Assembly: GCF_016086655.4 (NCBI RefSeq)
Contig: NC_052132.2
Span: forward strand, 13,394,805 to 13,458,804
Reading direction: 5' to 3'
DNA length: 64,000 nucleotides
Source: Lepeophtheirus salmonis
Lineage: Eukaryota; Arthropoda; Copepoda; Siphonostomatoida; Caligidae
The position numbers and the translations under genes are program-made. Below the pieces are notes generated by a model that was not told where the DNA came from, did not search any database, and saw only the letters and a list, made by a program, of their open reading frames with translations. Positions 23,777 to 35,639 of this stretch are shown here, one piece after another. Every line of letters starts with the position of its first letter. Position 1 is the stretch's first letter.

Positions 23777-24424
23777 TGCAAAAGTCGTTTGAAAAGTCCA
23801 TCCAAAGTCCGAGAGATGGCACTACTGGTGCGTATCGAGGTTATGCTTAGTTAGTAGCATCTCTTGGAAGAACACACACCAACTTTCAGACAGATCTGTA
23901 AATTTATTTATATTTCACATTCGTTTGAATCGAGGAAGTGGGGTGATTTTTAAACAATGGAAGAAAAAAAAAAAATTCTTATGTTGATTAAGCATAACTT
24001 TATGAAAGGCAAAACGCCTCAAGAGACTAAATAGAAGCTTGATAAACAAAGCTATCAGCAAGATGGGTACAGCGATTGTTCACGCTTGACCATAAACGAA
24101 ATCGTGTTAAGAGTTGCAAAGACGGTTTGCAGCTGTTCCAGAAGAATCTGCAGGACTTTAAGCGTCGTTTCGTTACTGTGGATGATTCATGGATACATCA
24201 ATTCCTCCTGAAATTTTTAAATAATGGGTTATCAAGGGAATCTGCGCCAAAGAAGGCCACTCTGCTTCCTCAATTCAAACAAATGCCTAACGGAAAGAAT
24301 TAGATTGCTTTGGCTGAAAGTTGGTGTGTGTTCTTCCAAGAGATACTACTAACTAAACAAAACCTGGATACAAGCCAGTAGTGCCATCTCTCATACTTTG
24401 TACATACTTTTTAAACGACCTTCG
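23777..24424 (+). mobile_element. mariner-type element, 648 bp, internally deleted, with ~110-bp inverted ends
   Basis: The first and last ~110 bases are inverted repeats, ending internally with GAACACACACCAACTTTCAG and its inverse. TA flanks both ends (23775-23776, 24425-24426). Inside is an N-terminal start MEEKKKILMLIKHNFMKGKT..ETK with a stop, then LDHKRNRVKSCKDGLQLFQK, RRFVTVDDSWIHQFL (first catalytic Asp, FVTVDETWIHH motif) and SAPKKATLLPQ. The second and third catalytic regions are deleted. The long inverted ends are unusual for mariner, whose ends are normally about 30 bases. Confidence 0.85.
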
Positions 24425-24760
24425 TATATATAGTGATTGTTATTTACTTATTTATTTCGAGTTAGCCTCATTAGTTTCTTGTAATCCATATTTTTTTTTT
24501 TTTTTTTGATTAAAACGTTTTCTAAAAATAGTTTTTTTACTTATAGATAAATATTTAATGTGTGGCGAGGAACCTCTTTTTCCCCTCACTCTTTTTTTTT
24601 TAAGTATTAAGGGCAACTTTCCTATTTTAAATTTGTATAATAGTTACTAATGAAAAAGATAATTGAATTAAAACTATCGACCAATGGCTTTCTTTTGGAG
24701 TTAAAAGAAATTTTCTGATTAATTACTAGCGGTAGTACTCGGCATTGCCCAGAGTTACTG

Positions 24761-25566
24761 GGTGGTCTATTGAAATCAAAACATTTACTAATTCCATAAT
24801 TAATGAAGGTTGAGTGATTGAAATTAATTCATATTTTGATATATTAAATCATAAGCAATTAGTTACGAAACAAAACAAACTTGAGGTCTCTAGCTAACGT
24901 ACAAGTCGAGAAAGTGACACTTGAACGAGTTCGACGAATTTCCATTCGCGCACTCCAAGTAGTTGGACGTTTCCAGGAATATCATCTTCCCCGTCAGCAA
25001 GTTCGAAAACGGGGGGAGTGGAAGAAGGACTTTGTCAAAAAGGCCAAGCTGGATCCGGAAAAATTAAATAAAATAGCCCAGGTAATTATTCTCAAGTTCA
25101 TGATGGCCTCTGGATGTAAATCTCAGTGTTTCACAACAAACTGTCTAGAGGGCTACCAAAAAAGTATGTGGAGAAAGCCTTGTGAGGATGGAAAGGCTCA
25201 TTTTGAATTAGTCTTTTGAACTCTTTTTTGCCCCTTTTGACTCCATAAAACACCGATGCCTCCTCCCTCGACTATATCTTTTGTTTGCATATCGAGAAGA
25301 TGATCTGCAGTGTTCATCATCCAAACACCGAGGCCCACAAAGCCACTGTCAGCCAGCACTGGGACGTCATGACAGATAACTACAACTGCAGGGGTACCAG
25401 GCTTCCACCGCCGCCTGGAAGCTATTATTGCCCCTAGGGGCGGCTATATTAATGATTAAGAGAGCTCAGGCATGCATCCATTTATAGTATTAATTTTGTT
25501 GAAATTCTATGGGTAATCAATCAATTATATCTAAATTGATTTTAAAAATTAAAAGTGCTCAGATCG
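24761..25566 (+). mobile_element. Family A deleted Tc1-type element, copy 2, inside a family C head
   Basis: Starts GGTGGTCTATTGAAAT. The N-terminal transposase frame (24881-25219, 112 codons) reads VEKVTLERVRRISIRALQVV, LDPEKLNKIAQVIILKFM and further. After the shared internal deletion, C-terminal pieces KHRCLLPRLYLL / HWDVMTDNYN / LEAIIAPRGGYIN-type appear in broken frames. It sits directly after ACTAGCGGTAGTACTCGGCA (24726-24745), the family C head, so it landed in that repeat. Confidence 0.72.
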
Positions 25567-25569
25567 GTG

Positions 25570-26998
25570 TACGAGTACGCTGCACCACGTGACTCGTTTT
25601 CATATATTCAGACCATCTTTGCTTAATTAATATAGATATAAATCAAATATATGTGACAAAACGTATAGCTTTAAAAACTACATAACATATACCCACATAT
25701 ATGTCAGAAATATATACCTATGAGTATTGAAACACAAGATTTGCGCATATTAATGGATATAACTTCACCAAGCTATGTACATACAGACATAATAATTTGT
25801 ATCCCCAATAGGTGTGTGTATGTGTTATATATTAAATAGTAAATGAGTCTGAAGCAATAGTAATTATTATTATTAAATAGGTATATCATATTAACACACT
25901 AAACTATGCAAAGAAGAAGTTGTAATCAAAGTTCACTTCTTATACATTACTATATACATAATAGGGGAGACCGAAAAACATTGCAAGAATCCTTTTTTCT
26001 AAGGGTGGGCGGGAATAATTAAAATAGTCTGATGTTCTATAACATCATAATATTGTTATAAAATATACATAAAATTTTTGTATACTATAATACAGATTGT
26101 TGTAAAGGGAAAATTCTTCGAAATATTGTATAAAAACACGGTTCAAAAAAAAATCAAATCCCAATGCCAATTCGGATTCTTTAATATTTATTTTAAACAA
26201 TAGTTAAAAAATTCCCTTTTCCTATATGGGGCGTCTACAAGATTATAATTTTGGGTGTGGAGCTTGTTTTTTGGATATTTTTTTGGAAAAATATATCAAA
26301 AATTAGATTTCGAATTGTAAAGTTTTTGAAGAAAATTAAAATGTACAGTTTTATAACTAAAAATTATGAGAATAGCTTAGCTGTCATGATATTTAATTAG
26401 TTTAACAACAAGCAGGTGTTAGGATAAGGAAATACACACTAGTTTCACTCTGTATTAAGCAAGGGATTAGATATGAACCCCCAACAAATCCTTAGTAATA
26501 TATGCGAGTCAATGTATGTTTTTGTACAACTTCAGCAAATAGAATTTAAATTGGTTAGTCCCTTCTATTAGTCTTGTCACCTATTGGTGGATTTCTGACC
26601 CAACACACAGTAGCCTTAATTAGTGTTGTATCCTTCCTGACTTAATCGGTCCACTCACGTCTTGGTACCGGTCTTCTCATTCCTAGGCACCGGCCCAAAA
26701 GACCGTCAGTCCTTTGGACGGTCATTACTACAACTGATAAAGAAAAAAGAATAAATAAAGTGGACTGTCGTCATCAAGGAGTTAACTTTTTTTTCTTTTT
26801 ATTAATGTTTTTGCCTGTTTGTTTATGTTTTAGTTTGTTTGCTTCTTAGTCACTGGGATAAGGGCAAAAGTTATGAATCAATTTTAAACAAACTTGGTAC
26901 GAAGATTATATATGGTCAGAGTAAAAAGCCATTAAATTTTGAGAGGTCAAGGTAGTACAGAACGTAAAAAATGCATACTCCATAATAACCAATTAAGA
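25570..26998. other. Gene-free interval with small repeats
   Basis: Contains a decayed AT-rich GGGCGTCC head (26227-26345, GGGGCGTCTACAAGATTATA) and, at 26615-26740, TAGTGTTGTATCC with several GGTCC/GGTCTT motifs and a palindrome around GACCGTCAGTCC..GGACGGTC, probably a decayed relative of the MITE at 56001. No gene seen. Confidence 0.35.
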
Positions 26999-27180
26999 TA
27001 CGGGTCATTCCAAGTCAAATCAATCCCTCAAAAACAGCACCATCATTTGGCAAATATTTTTATATTAGTTTAAAACTTAAAAATCTAAAATGTCAGGCTT
27101 TTTTACCCTCCGGTTCAGGATTTAGAGGCTTCTAAAGTCTTGCCCTCGACAGCACCTTCCCTATTTTTAAATTGATGTAT
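26999..27180 (+). repeat. GGTCATTCCAAGTCAAATC repeat, copy 1
   Basis: ACGGGTCATTCCAAGTCAAA, followed by TCAATCCCTC. The same start (GGATCATTCCACGTCAAATC) is found at 52632 inside family A copy 4. Length and right end cannot be fixed. Confidence 0.4.
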
Positions 27181-27774
27181 TTCGAATGTTTATTTAATAG
27201 ATAATTGTTTTATTCTTTTGTTGTATTTTATTGTATGAGCCAACAAAATGAGTTTTTACCCATAAGGTCACAAGGTCAATATTTTGACTTTAAAAAAATC
27301 AAACCTATCTATTTTCAATTTAACTCACATTTTTATATGTTAATTTGTAATATATCATAGAAATATACAATAAGTTTTTAGAGATGCATTCGATTCCACA
27401 TAAGTACTATGGATGAAAATGTGTGCGTAGGTAGATCATATTTCTGAATATATATATATACTAAATATTATACTCGAGTTTTTGCGATATATATGCTTAT
27501 TTTTTAGCATGTAGTAATGTGAAAAATGTCCTTTTTTTGGATAGATTTCCCTTGAAATGCCCCATACATAACTCAAAGATTTAGCACTCTAACGAGTACC
27601 AATTATAGTATTTTGGGTTTTGTGTATGTACCATATATCAAACCAAAGAGCATGACAGCTAAATATTTGAGTAACTTTGTGGAACTTAGTAAACTTGAAA
27701 AACTCAAAGATATTGAGGTAAAGACAAATATTGTTTCAGCTTTCCTCTCAGGGGTGTATAAGGGGTATTTTCCG

Positions 27775-28265
27775 TCAATAGCTATAGATTTTTGAAATTC
27801 TTTTTTGAATTTATAAAATTTTTTGCAAACAGCAATGAATTTTTTTCAAAAAAATTTTTTTTTTTTGGAAATATCTATAGGTTTTTAAATTTTTTTTGAG
27901 AATAAATGTAAATTAATTAAAAAAATTTTACAAAAAATGTAACAAAATTAAATTTTTTGTTAAACATCTGTGGAATTTTGTTATTTTTTTTTATGTTTAA
28001 ATTCTTTTGTCTTTTTATTTTGCAAAAAATGTAAGTTTTGAAATTTTTGTTTAATAGCTTTTCATTTTTTTTTCCAAAAAAATGAAAAAAAATATTTTTT
28101 TTTTGAACAGCTGTGGATTTTTGAAAATTTTTTTGTGAATAACTATGGATCTTTGATGTTTTATCTTTCTTTTCAAAAAATTGAATCTTTGAAATTTTTT
28201 GTGAATATATGTGGATTTTTTTTTTTAATCTAAAGACCCCAAAAAAAAAAAAAAAAAAAAAAAGT
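27775..28265 (-). repeat. AT-rich GGGCGTCC-family body, reverse orientation
   Basis: Repeated units AATAGCTATAGATTTTTGAA, AACAGCTGTGGATTTTTGAA, AACTATGGATCTTTGATG and TATATGTGGATTTTT are spaced roughly 60-170 bases, with long T-runs. The 5' head is decayed; it ends in an A-run (28241-28263). Confidence 0.55.
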
Positions 28266-28767
28266 CAATAAATATATATAAATCCTGCGGACTTCCCTAC
28301 CTCTGTCTCCCCTAGCAGTATCTCCTAATACATATTGATAATATGTATCAACTAAGAGAACTCTTTCTCTTGATGTCGAAAATATAGTGTGTACTATGTA
28401 TATCAGAATGTAAGACTTAAAAGGTAATAGGATTGCATGTACAATATATACATATTTATAGTATATGTAAAGTATAACTCTTAAAGCAGCAAGTCTATTC
28501 AACGTGCGCGGAAGAATAATTATTTTGATGTGTGTGTGTGTGTGTTTTGAACTAGTGGAGAGATACAAACATACTTAATAATGTACCTACATACATAGTT
28601 CATAATTCTATATGTATATTGTACTATGTATGTACACTTAAAACCAATTTGGTTATCTCCTACGGAATATGTACAACCTAAAACGAAAGAAAAACAATGT
28701 CCGACCAGTTTATTCTTTGAATAACCATTTCGTATGTATTAAAGAATTATCCTCTCATTTCACGTGA

Positions 28768-28990
28768 CAAAGGCGTGTGCAGGCTTAGTTTTTGTAAAAA
28801 AAAATTGAAAAAAATGGAGAAATTAAATTTGAAAAAATGAAAAATTATATTTTTTACAAAAATTAAATTTCAAATATTAAACTTTTCGTAAAAATTTGAA
28901 AATCCACTGCTATTCTCAAAAAATTACAAAATTTCTTCAGCTATTTACAAAATATTAAATTAGTAAAAAGAGAAAATTCAGCCCACCTTC
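28768..28990 (+). repeat. AT-rich GGGCGTCC-type repeat, short copy
   Basis: AAGGCGTGTGCAGGCTTAG head, AT-rich blocks with ATCCACTGCTATTCTCAAAA, and end TAGTAAAAAGAGAAAATTC, CAGCCCACC. Confidence 0.55.
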
Positions 28991-29046
28991 TACAAACACT
29001 TTTTGCGTCACGAAGAAGAGAAACAACACCTTTTTATTTATAGATT

Positions 29047-29900
29047 ACTAGTGGTAATATCCAGAATAATTAGGGGTCGAGGAACAAACAAAGTTCTTCG
29101 ATAATAATATCGAAGATAACTCCCCAAAAAATCCTTAGTTTTTTATGAGCACGTAACCATTCAAAATAAATATATTTTTATGACTTCATATTACGTATCT
29201 TCTCCTCAATCATGAAATAATAATAATAAAGTTTGAAAAATGATTTTCTAGCCAGAAAACAAAGCAAAATGTCCAACTTACTTCCTTATATAATATTAGC
29301 GATATTACCCAACATGACCCCGAGTTGTCTAAAATAAATTTTTCGCTTAAATATGGGAGAAATCTCACCTCGAAATCTCCCATCTTCAGTGTTAGTCAAT
29401 TCTTATAACAATTCAGTTGAATTGTTCCACCTCAAGAGTGAAAGGATATGAATAAGTATTTGAGAAACAATATTTAATGTGTTAGTATGACTGATGAGTA
29501 CTTTAGGACTCACAAATAAAAACGAACAATATTCATTTTAACATACCAGTGTTTATTTTTAATTTAAATCTTTTCATATACTGAGAATGCATTTGAATTA
29601 TGATATACATAAGAGAGCAATATCAAAAACAAACCAAAATAGTTATCTTATTATATATGCACTATTAATACGACTACATTATTATTTCTTATATCAAAAA
29701 TAGGAGATACATCAGGGAGCAATATATACAATGCGTCCTGTATACACGTTCGTTGCTATATTCACACTCCTGCAATAGTTCATAAAAAAAACTACATTGT
29801 CGTTACTTAGATCAAAGTATGTATATGATATATATCAGGGAGCATTATATACAGTGCATCCTGAGACTATTTGTCATATATTCAAACAGACAGACAAACT
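29047..29900 (+). repeat. Family C dispersed repeats, two copies in tandem plus tail
   Basis: First head ACTAGTGGTAATATCCAGAA at 29048 with AACTCCCCAAAAAATC and TATGAGCACGTAACCATTC. A second, GCGATATTACCCAACATG at 29308, leads into GACTGATGAGTACTTTA and ACATACCAGTG. The tail (29700-29880) holds a ~115-bp duplication with ATCAGGGAGCA..ATATATACA and GTCCTGTATAC / GCATCCTGAG at its ends. Confidence 0.55.
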
Positions 29901-31317
29901 TGGATCTATAAATATAGATTTATCATTCTCTTTTTTTTTCAATTAAGGGATACACCCTTGATTTCTCTCCTCTTCGAGGATTCGTAAAGTTTAGTCAAAA
30001 AACATGAATGGGCTGTTGGTAGAATACAAAAACTCTCCACTAATTTATGGAATTGATGTATTTATCCTTATTTGTTCCAAATTTATGGTCGATTATGCAT
30101 TTTGTACGTTTTGTTGGTACTTAATTTCAAAATTTAAAATCGGGCAGTAATTTTTGTCGCAATCCTGGTGACAAACAAAGGAATAAAGGCAAAAAGATAC
30201 ACTTCCTTTCAACTTTGCTGGCTGAGGTAATAAATAAACAGATAAAACGATTCATCTATCCTATAAAATAAACTGAAAAGATATGTAATATATAATTTTA
30301 AAATCTAAATTCGTTAAGATCTGCGGTTACCATTGGGAGCCAATACTGAGCCTGTTTTCCAAATCATTGTCTGAACTTGAAAAATTTACCTTTATACTTG
30401 TCTCGTTAAAACCATACAACTCTCGTCTATTGTTGATCCATTAATTAAGTATTGAGCCTGCAGCGTTGTGGAGCTTTGAGAATCAAAATAAGAACGGGGG
30501 AATTCACGAACAAGTTGAGGGGGGAGGGGTAGGGGTAAAGAGCACCAGGGCTCTGAAATGAAAAGCAGAGACATTTTCAATACGATGGTGAAAAATTGTA
30601 CAAATATTAACATTATGAATATAAAAACAGGGAAACATACTTTTTAATTTATTTTAATCACAATCTTAGATAACTAAAATGTTGGAATCAAACAAATGGG
30701 TGAGATCATCAACCCTCCAACCACTGACACATTAGATAATAATATAAGTGAGAGGTTCTAGGTACTTCTCAGATAATATCATTTCCGAAAGGACACATTG
30801 CCGAAAAAATAATACATATATTTGACGATGATTCATTCTGCAATACGATGTAATTATCTACTAGACTACTCCAATGAAAAACGCATCTTGATTATTATAG
30901 AGTCAGAGACAATCTTGGGATAGAGAACTATCGATCAGGATTTGACGAGGCTCATAAGAACTTCAACACATTCAATCCAAAAGATTGATTCATTCTCATT
31001 GTCGATTGAATTTAAATCATTATGACGTAATCAGAACTGAGGGGAGGGGGGAGGATTTTTTTTTTACCCAATTCAGGACCACTCTGTAGATTGCACATAT
31101 AATATACGAAATATTGATAAAGACGAATCATGTAACTAAAATATTATTTTTAGTAAAATGCTTGAAAATCTTCTCTGATACGTGGTTAATTTTTTTTTTT
31201 TTTTGCAAGATAAATAGTTATACAATTAAATAATAATTGGTTTTCTCGTTCACTGACTACTCCGGCTAACCTAAGAATCTTGTGTGACGTCCATATAAAT
31301 AAAGTATATTTCTTTAT
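29900..31317. other. Gene-free interval
   Basis: No exon recognised. A 73-codon - strand ORF (30392-30613) shows no similarity I know. G-rich run at 30518-30540 and 31040-31060. Otherwise AT-rich unique-looking DNA. Confidence 0.3.
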
Positions 31318-31398
31318 CTGGGAATCACCTGGGCGCGAACCTACACACATTCAGTTCAAGAGAATAATTTCTCCCGAGCACGTTGTCCATGAACTACA
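31318..31398 (-). ncRNA. tRNA-like sequence, probable SINE head
   Basis: On the - strand GTTCATGGACAACGTGCTCG resembles a tRNA D-arm/A box, TCTCTTGAACTGAATG an anticodon-arm region, and GTAGGTTCGCGCCCAGG a B box (GGTTCGANNCC with one change). The spacing is right for an RNA polymerase III promoter, but acceptor-stem pairing is poor, so it is not an ordinary tRNA gene. Confidence 0.35.
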
Positions 31399-31616
31399 AC
31401 TATTTCTTTTATTTTACATGTCCATTGTACATATATATAATTCAGTTTGATTTTTGGCGAAGGTTTTGCACTCTACATGTTGCCCATTCTAGTGTTTTTA
31501 AAGAATTATAGGAATATGATCCCATACAATGTCATGAGGGATTAATGTATCCCATTGTTTTGGTCAACTGACTTTCGGCTTGAAAAAAAATTATTTGCTT
31601 TTTCTCAGCGTAAAAT

Positions 31617-32150
31617 TAGACACCTCCAGGATTATATATAATATTGTTTATGGATTTTTTTTTAAATCATAAATTAAAAAATTTTGCAAAAAATTCCAAA
31701 AATCCAGTTATTAACAAAAATTTCAAGAAATTAAATTTTTCTGAAAAAAAAATTAAAATCTATCGCTCTTCACAAAAGCATGAAGTTTTTGGAAAAAAAA
31801 ATTCAAAAATCCATAGATATTCCCTAAATATTTCAAAAATTAAATTTGTAGAAAAATAAATCAAATATTAAATTTTTTGGAATAAAAATTCAAAAATCCA
31901 TAGTTATTCAAAAAATAATGAATTTTATGGAAAAAAAATTTCAAAAATTAAATTTTTCGGAAAAAAAATTTCAAATATTCATACAGAGTTAAACTATTCG
32001 GAGAAAAAATTAAAAATCAACAGCTGTTGACAAAAAATGTAATTTTACTGAAAAAATTTAAAAAATTATATTTAATATTGTATATTAAATTTTTTTGAAA
32101 AAAATTTCAAAAATCCATATCTGCTAACATAATTTTTTTTTCTTTTTTTA
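31617..32150 (+). repeat. AT-rich GGGCGTCC-type repeat with regular inner blocks
   Basis: Decayed head ACACCTCCAGGATTATATAT, then blocks AAAATTCAAAAATCCA + AGTTATTAAC, CGCTCTTCAC, AGATATTCCC, AGTTATTCAA, AGCTGTTGAC and ATCTGCTAAC at about 31703, 31754, 31816, 31902, 32020 and 32118. No right end; a T-run follows. Confidence 0.6.
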
Positions 32151-32663
32151 AGTACATTACTTTTTCTCAGCGTAAGCACTCAATGTATTTTATCTCTATG
32201 GTCTCAAAATATGTACATAATATTAAACATATCAAACGTCAATTATTTCATAAGTTATAAGATGTAGAGAGCAAGAGAGATGGGGAATAGGCCTGCGTGT
32301 AGGTATACAATATAATACTTAGAGTCTTATATATATTATATTATAATACTTATACATATATATAACATTTTTACGATTAGAGGAGAAGGGAGATAAAGTA
32401 TGCAAATTCCTTTCTACTTCATCTCCTTTGCAAATTTCCTTATTATCTCAACATACATAGAAAGTACCTAAATGACATTGAATTAAATTCAAAATATATA
32501 TATGTATAATTATATGCAATAAAATCTTTATTTGAATGTAATTAATTAAAAGAAATATCACTGACCCAAATAATATCATATGTAATTAATATTAGTAGAA
32601 AAATAGGTTTAAACAGTGTGTAATCCAGCGCTTCAGATTTCCGCGAAATTTCCAGCATACCGG

Positions 32664-33120
32664 GTGGTCCAATGAAATATGAACACTGACTAATTCAACA
32701 ATTAATGAAGGTTGACTGATTTAAGACAATTCATATGCAATATATACAAACACAAACAATTAGTTACAAAACCCAACAAACTTGATCACTCCAGCTTACA
32801 TACAAGTCTAGAAAATAACGTGATCGACGAATTTCCATTCCCACACTCCTAGGAGTTTGGGCGTTTCCAGGACCACCGTCTAATCTGTCAGCAAGCTCAA
32901 AACCTTGGAAAGGAAGAAGTCACAGAAGTTGCCAAACTTTCACCACCACTGCAACGGAATCCATCATTGCCACTAAGGGCAGCTACATTAATGAATCAGA
33001 GAGCTCAGACACACATATTTTGAGAGTATTAATTTTGTTGAAATTCGACCTATTCCTAGTTAATAAATTATATCTTGTTGAAGTTTAAAATTCAAAAGGC
33101 TCATAATTTAATGGAACACT
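32664..33120 (+). mobile_element. Family A deleted Tc1-type element, copy 3 (457 bp)
   Basis: Left end GGTGGTCCAATGAAATATGA, right end GAAGTTTAAAATTCAAAAGG..TTTAATGGAAC. Only traces of the transposase N-terminus (CGACGAATTTCCATTCCCAC) and C-terminus (CCATCATTGCCACTAAGGGC) remain. The shortest copy: most of the inside is gone. Confidence 0.65.
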
Positions 33121-33129
33121 GCGTACATT

Positions 33130-33500
33130 TTCAGCCGAAGAACGCCGATGCACTCTAGTGAGGATTTTGGTGAATAACAATATGAATATTATCAATTACT
33201 CAGGATTGGCTACCGGAGCACTGTTAGGACTGGGAGTGTAAGGATATTCAGCATCTCAGCTTTCCCGGCCTGAATCTGATTGATTAATTTGTTCTGAGTT
33301 GGCTTTAGTCAAATGTCATCAGATGTCCTTGATCGACTTAATTTTTATAAAATACAAGATTTATATCGGGCTCTAGTTTCCAGGGCCTACGTGCGGTTCA
33401 AACCCCAAATTGGGGCATTTATTGAGGCCAACAGAGGCTTCATTGAGTTAAATATATTCTCAATCAGAGTATCTACTGTTTTGTTCTGTGAATAAATCTT
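33130..33500 (+). pseudogene. Tc1-type transposase ends joined by a deletion
   Basis: FSAEERRCTLVRILVNNNMN and IINYSGLATGALLGLGV resemble an N-terminal helix-turn-helix region. From 33313 VLDRLNFYKIQDLYRALVSR, AYVRFKPQIGAFIEANRGFI resembles the C-terminal helix (V..A..RF.PRL.ACIEA.GG.IE). The catalytic core is missing. It follows family A copy 3 directly. Confidence 0.5.
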
Positions 33501-33610
33501 AAAACATAACCATTTTATGTTAATTGAAAATAAATATGTAAAAAGTGCCAGACTTTGTTTTTTACTCAGTTTAAAATTCATTTAACCTCATTATTTTTTT
33601 GTTACATATT

Positions 33611-33656
33611 GTGTACAAGTTACAACTTGTACAAAAAATATTGTTCAAGTTGCAAT
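33611..33656. repeat. CAACTTGTAC palindrome, copy 1
   Basis: TGTACAAGT at 33612-33620 pairs with ACTTGTACA across a short loop; TTGTTCAAGTTGCAA follows. Capable of forming a hairpin. First of five such copies between 33.6 and 39.5 kb. Confidence 0.6.
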
Positions 33657-34317
33657 TTCTTAGTCATTAAATGCATTGCTTTATTACAAAATCAGTCATT
33701 TGAATGAACAACTACACACTAAATGAGGCTATCATTAAGTTTTATGATGCATTAAAATTACTTGTTTGATAAGTATTTACGAGTAATGAAACACTGTGGA
33801 CCTTTGATTTCTATAATTTGCCACAGATGATGAAGTCAATTAATTTTTCTGATCAAATTAGTCGAAAATTACACCATTACTGCTGTATACAAAAAGCAAT
33901 ATCTTGTCTTAAAATGAATTATGTAATTATAGCATGAGTAGTTTTATTTACTAGTCATGATTTATATTCAAATTACTTGGTTAATACGTATGTATTTATG
34001 AATACTATATCACTGTGGATATTTGAAATTTATAATGTGCCTTGTCAATGAGTCATTTTCAATACAAAAATTAAATGTTAGTTCATTTAATAGATCAACA
34101 TTGAAAATCCAATCATTGTATTATTTAATCAATAATCTTGCCAAAAAGTACTTAGAAATTGTCATTTAAAATGTCACATCTTAATCAAAATTAAAAATGG
34201 ATATGACGGTACGTATTATTAATACGTAATATTTTTTATTACTTCCAAATACATCATACCAGGAGCGTTGCTAGCCCCAAAAATTATCAACACCGTTACA
34301 TGATTACTTTTATTATA

Positions 34318-34640
34318 TACTAGCGGTAATACCTACTCGGAATTGGCTAGAGTAATTAAGGGTAGACTTGAAGACACATTCTGTTTAATAAGAAAGAAGA
34401 TAACTCCCTAAAAATCATCGGGTTTACTCTCCATTTTTCATGAGCAGACTCACACGTAACCATTCCATATTTATGTCATTTCATTTGACGTGATCTGTCC
34501 TCAGGAATGAAAGAATAAAAAAAAAAAAAAAAGATATGGAGAAAAAAAACAAAACATAATAGGATGACTGATGATTACTTTAGTCTCTAGGGCTCTCACT
34601 AACAAAAACAATCAAATCCGTTTTACCAGAACACTTAATA
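34318..34640 (+). repeat. Family C dispersed repeat
   Basis: Head TACTAGCGGTAATACCTACT, then AGTAATTAAGGGTAGAC, AAGATAACTCCC, CATGAGCAGACTCACACGTA, GATGACTGATGATTACTTTA and CTCACTAACAAAAACAATC. Followed at 34650-34760 by an AT-rich GGGCGTCC-family piece (CTATGGATTTTTGAAAAA, AAAAACCAAGCC). Confidence 0.55.
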
Positions 34641-34880
34641 CAATAATAACTATGGATTTTTGAAAAAAAAATCCAACAAATGGAATATGTGAAATTTTGT
34701 GTGTATATCTATGGATTTAATGTTTCTTTTTTTTCAAAAAAACCCAAAAACCAAGCCTGAGCAGTAAATCCAATTTAGAAAAAATGACCATAGGCAAAGG
34801 TTTGCGCTCTACCAAGTGCCCATTCTAGTAAAATGACCAAATTGGTTGTATTTAAATAAGGGATTTTAAGACGTAGAAGT

Positions 34881-34922
34881 TTCAACTTGTACAAGTTGCT
34901 TATCCAAGTTGCAACTTGTATT
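34881..34922. repeat. CAACTTGTAC palindrome, copy 2
   Basis: CAACTTGTACAAGTTG at 34883-34898 is a perfect 16-base palindrome, followed by the perfect 14-base palindrome CAAGTTGCAACTTG at 34905-34918. Confidence 0.65.
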
Positions 34923-35639
34923 GGGGATATACATCTAGTAATTTATTTATATTAGTGTTTCAAACTCATTTATCTACAATTTAAATTTATTTGTATACGT
35001 CATACAATAATATTTTATGGGTAGACGCAAAGAAGAAGCATATTCTACAATGAAGAACTAACTAACTAAGAGGTATTGAAGTATAAATGTGTTCTATATA
35101 TGTATAGATAGACATATATATATATATACATGAGTATATATATATATATATAGAAGAAGAAGAATCGAAGAAACGAAACATAAAAGAAAGCGAACATCGT
35201 CTTCTTACTTGATATAAGTAAATATTTAGGAGAAAAAATAAATATTACATACAAAATAATATCTTTTTCATATGAAATGTTTAGCTCCTATTATAAATAA
35301 ATTCACATAATATGTATTACACAAATAGCAGAGAGAAGGTAACTCGTTATATATATTATTATAGGCCACTATGAAGTATGTATGTCTGACTAGGTATTTA
35401 CTCAGGGACTCTTCATCAGTATCGTTTACACACACACAAAAATACATCATTTTTGAGTCGTTTGTACTAACATCGTTAATGGTGTGGCTTTTGTGTTGAC
35501 CAACTGGGAGTCAAGTAGTTGCTGCACAGAGTCATTAGATTAAGAATATTCCTTCCTCATCATTTATCAATATACCAATACTGAAAAACAGCTCTTTCGT
35601 TACTTCATATATCGTTTCAGCGTAAAGAGCCAAAAAGGA

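Noticed and set aside
28230..28568. 112-codon - strand ORF
   Set aside because: Starts in an A/T homopolymer tract and consists of Ile/Tyr-rich microsatellite-like translation (ATATAT, GTGTGT); not coding-like.
33313..33495. 60-codon ORF as a small gene
   Set aside because: The sequence fits the C-terminal end of a Tc1-type transposase, with the N-terminal part just upstream; treated as a pseudogene remnant.
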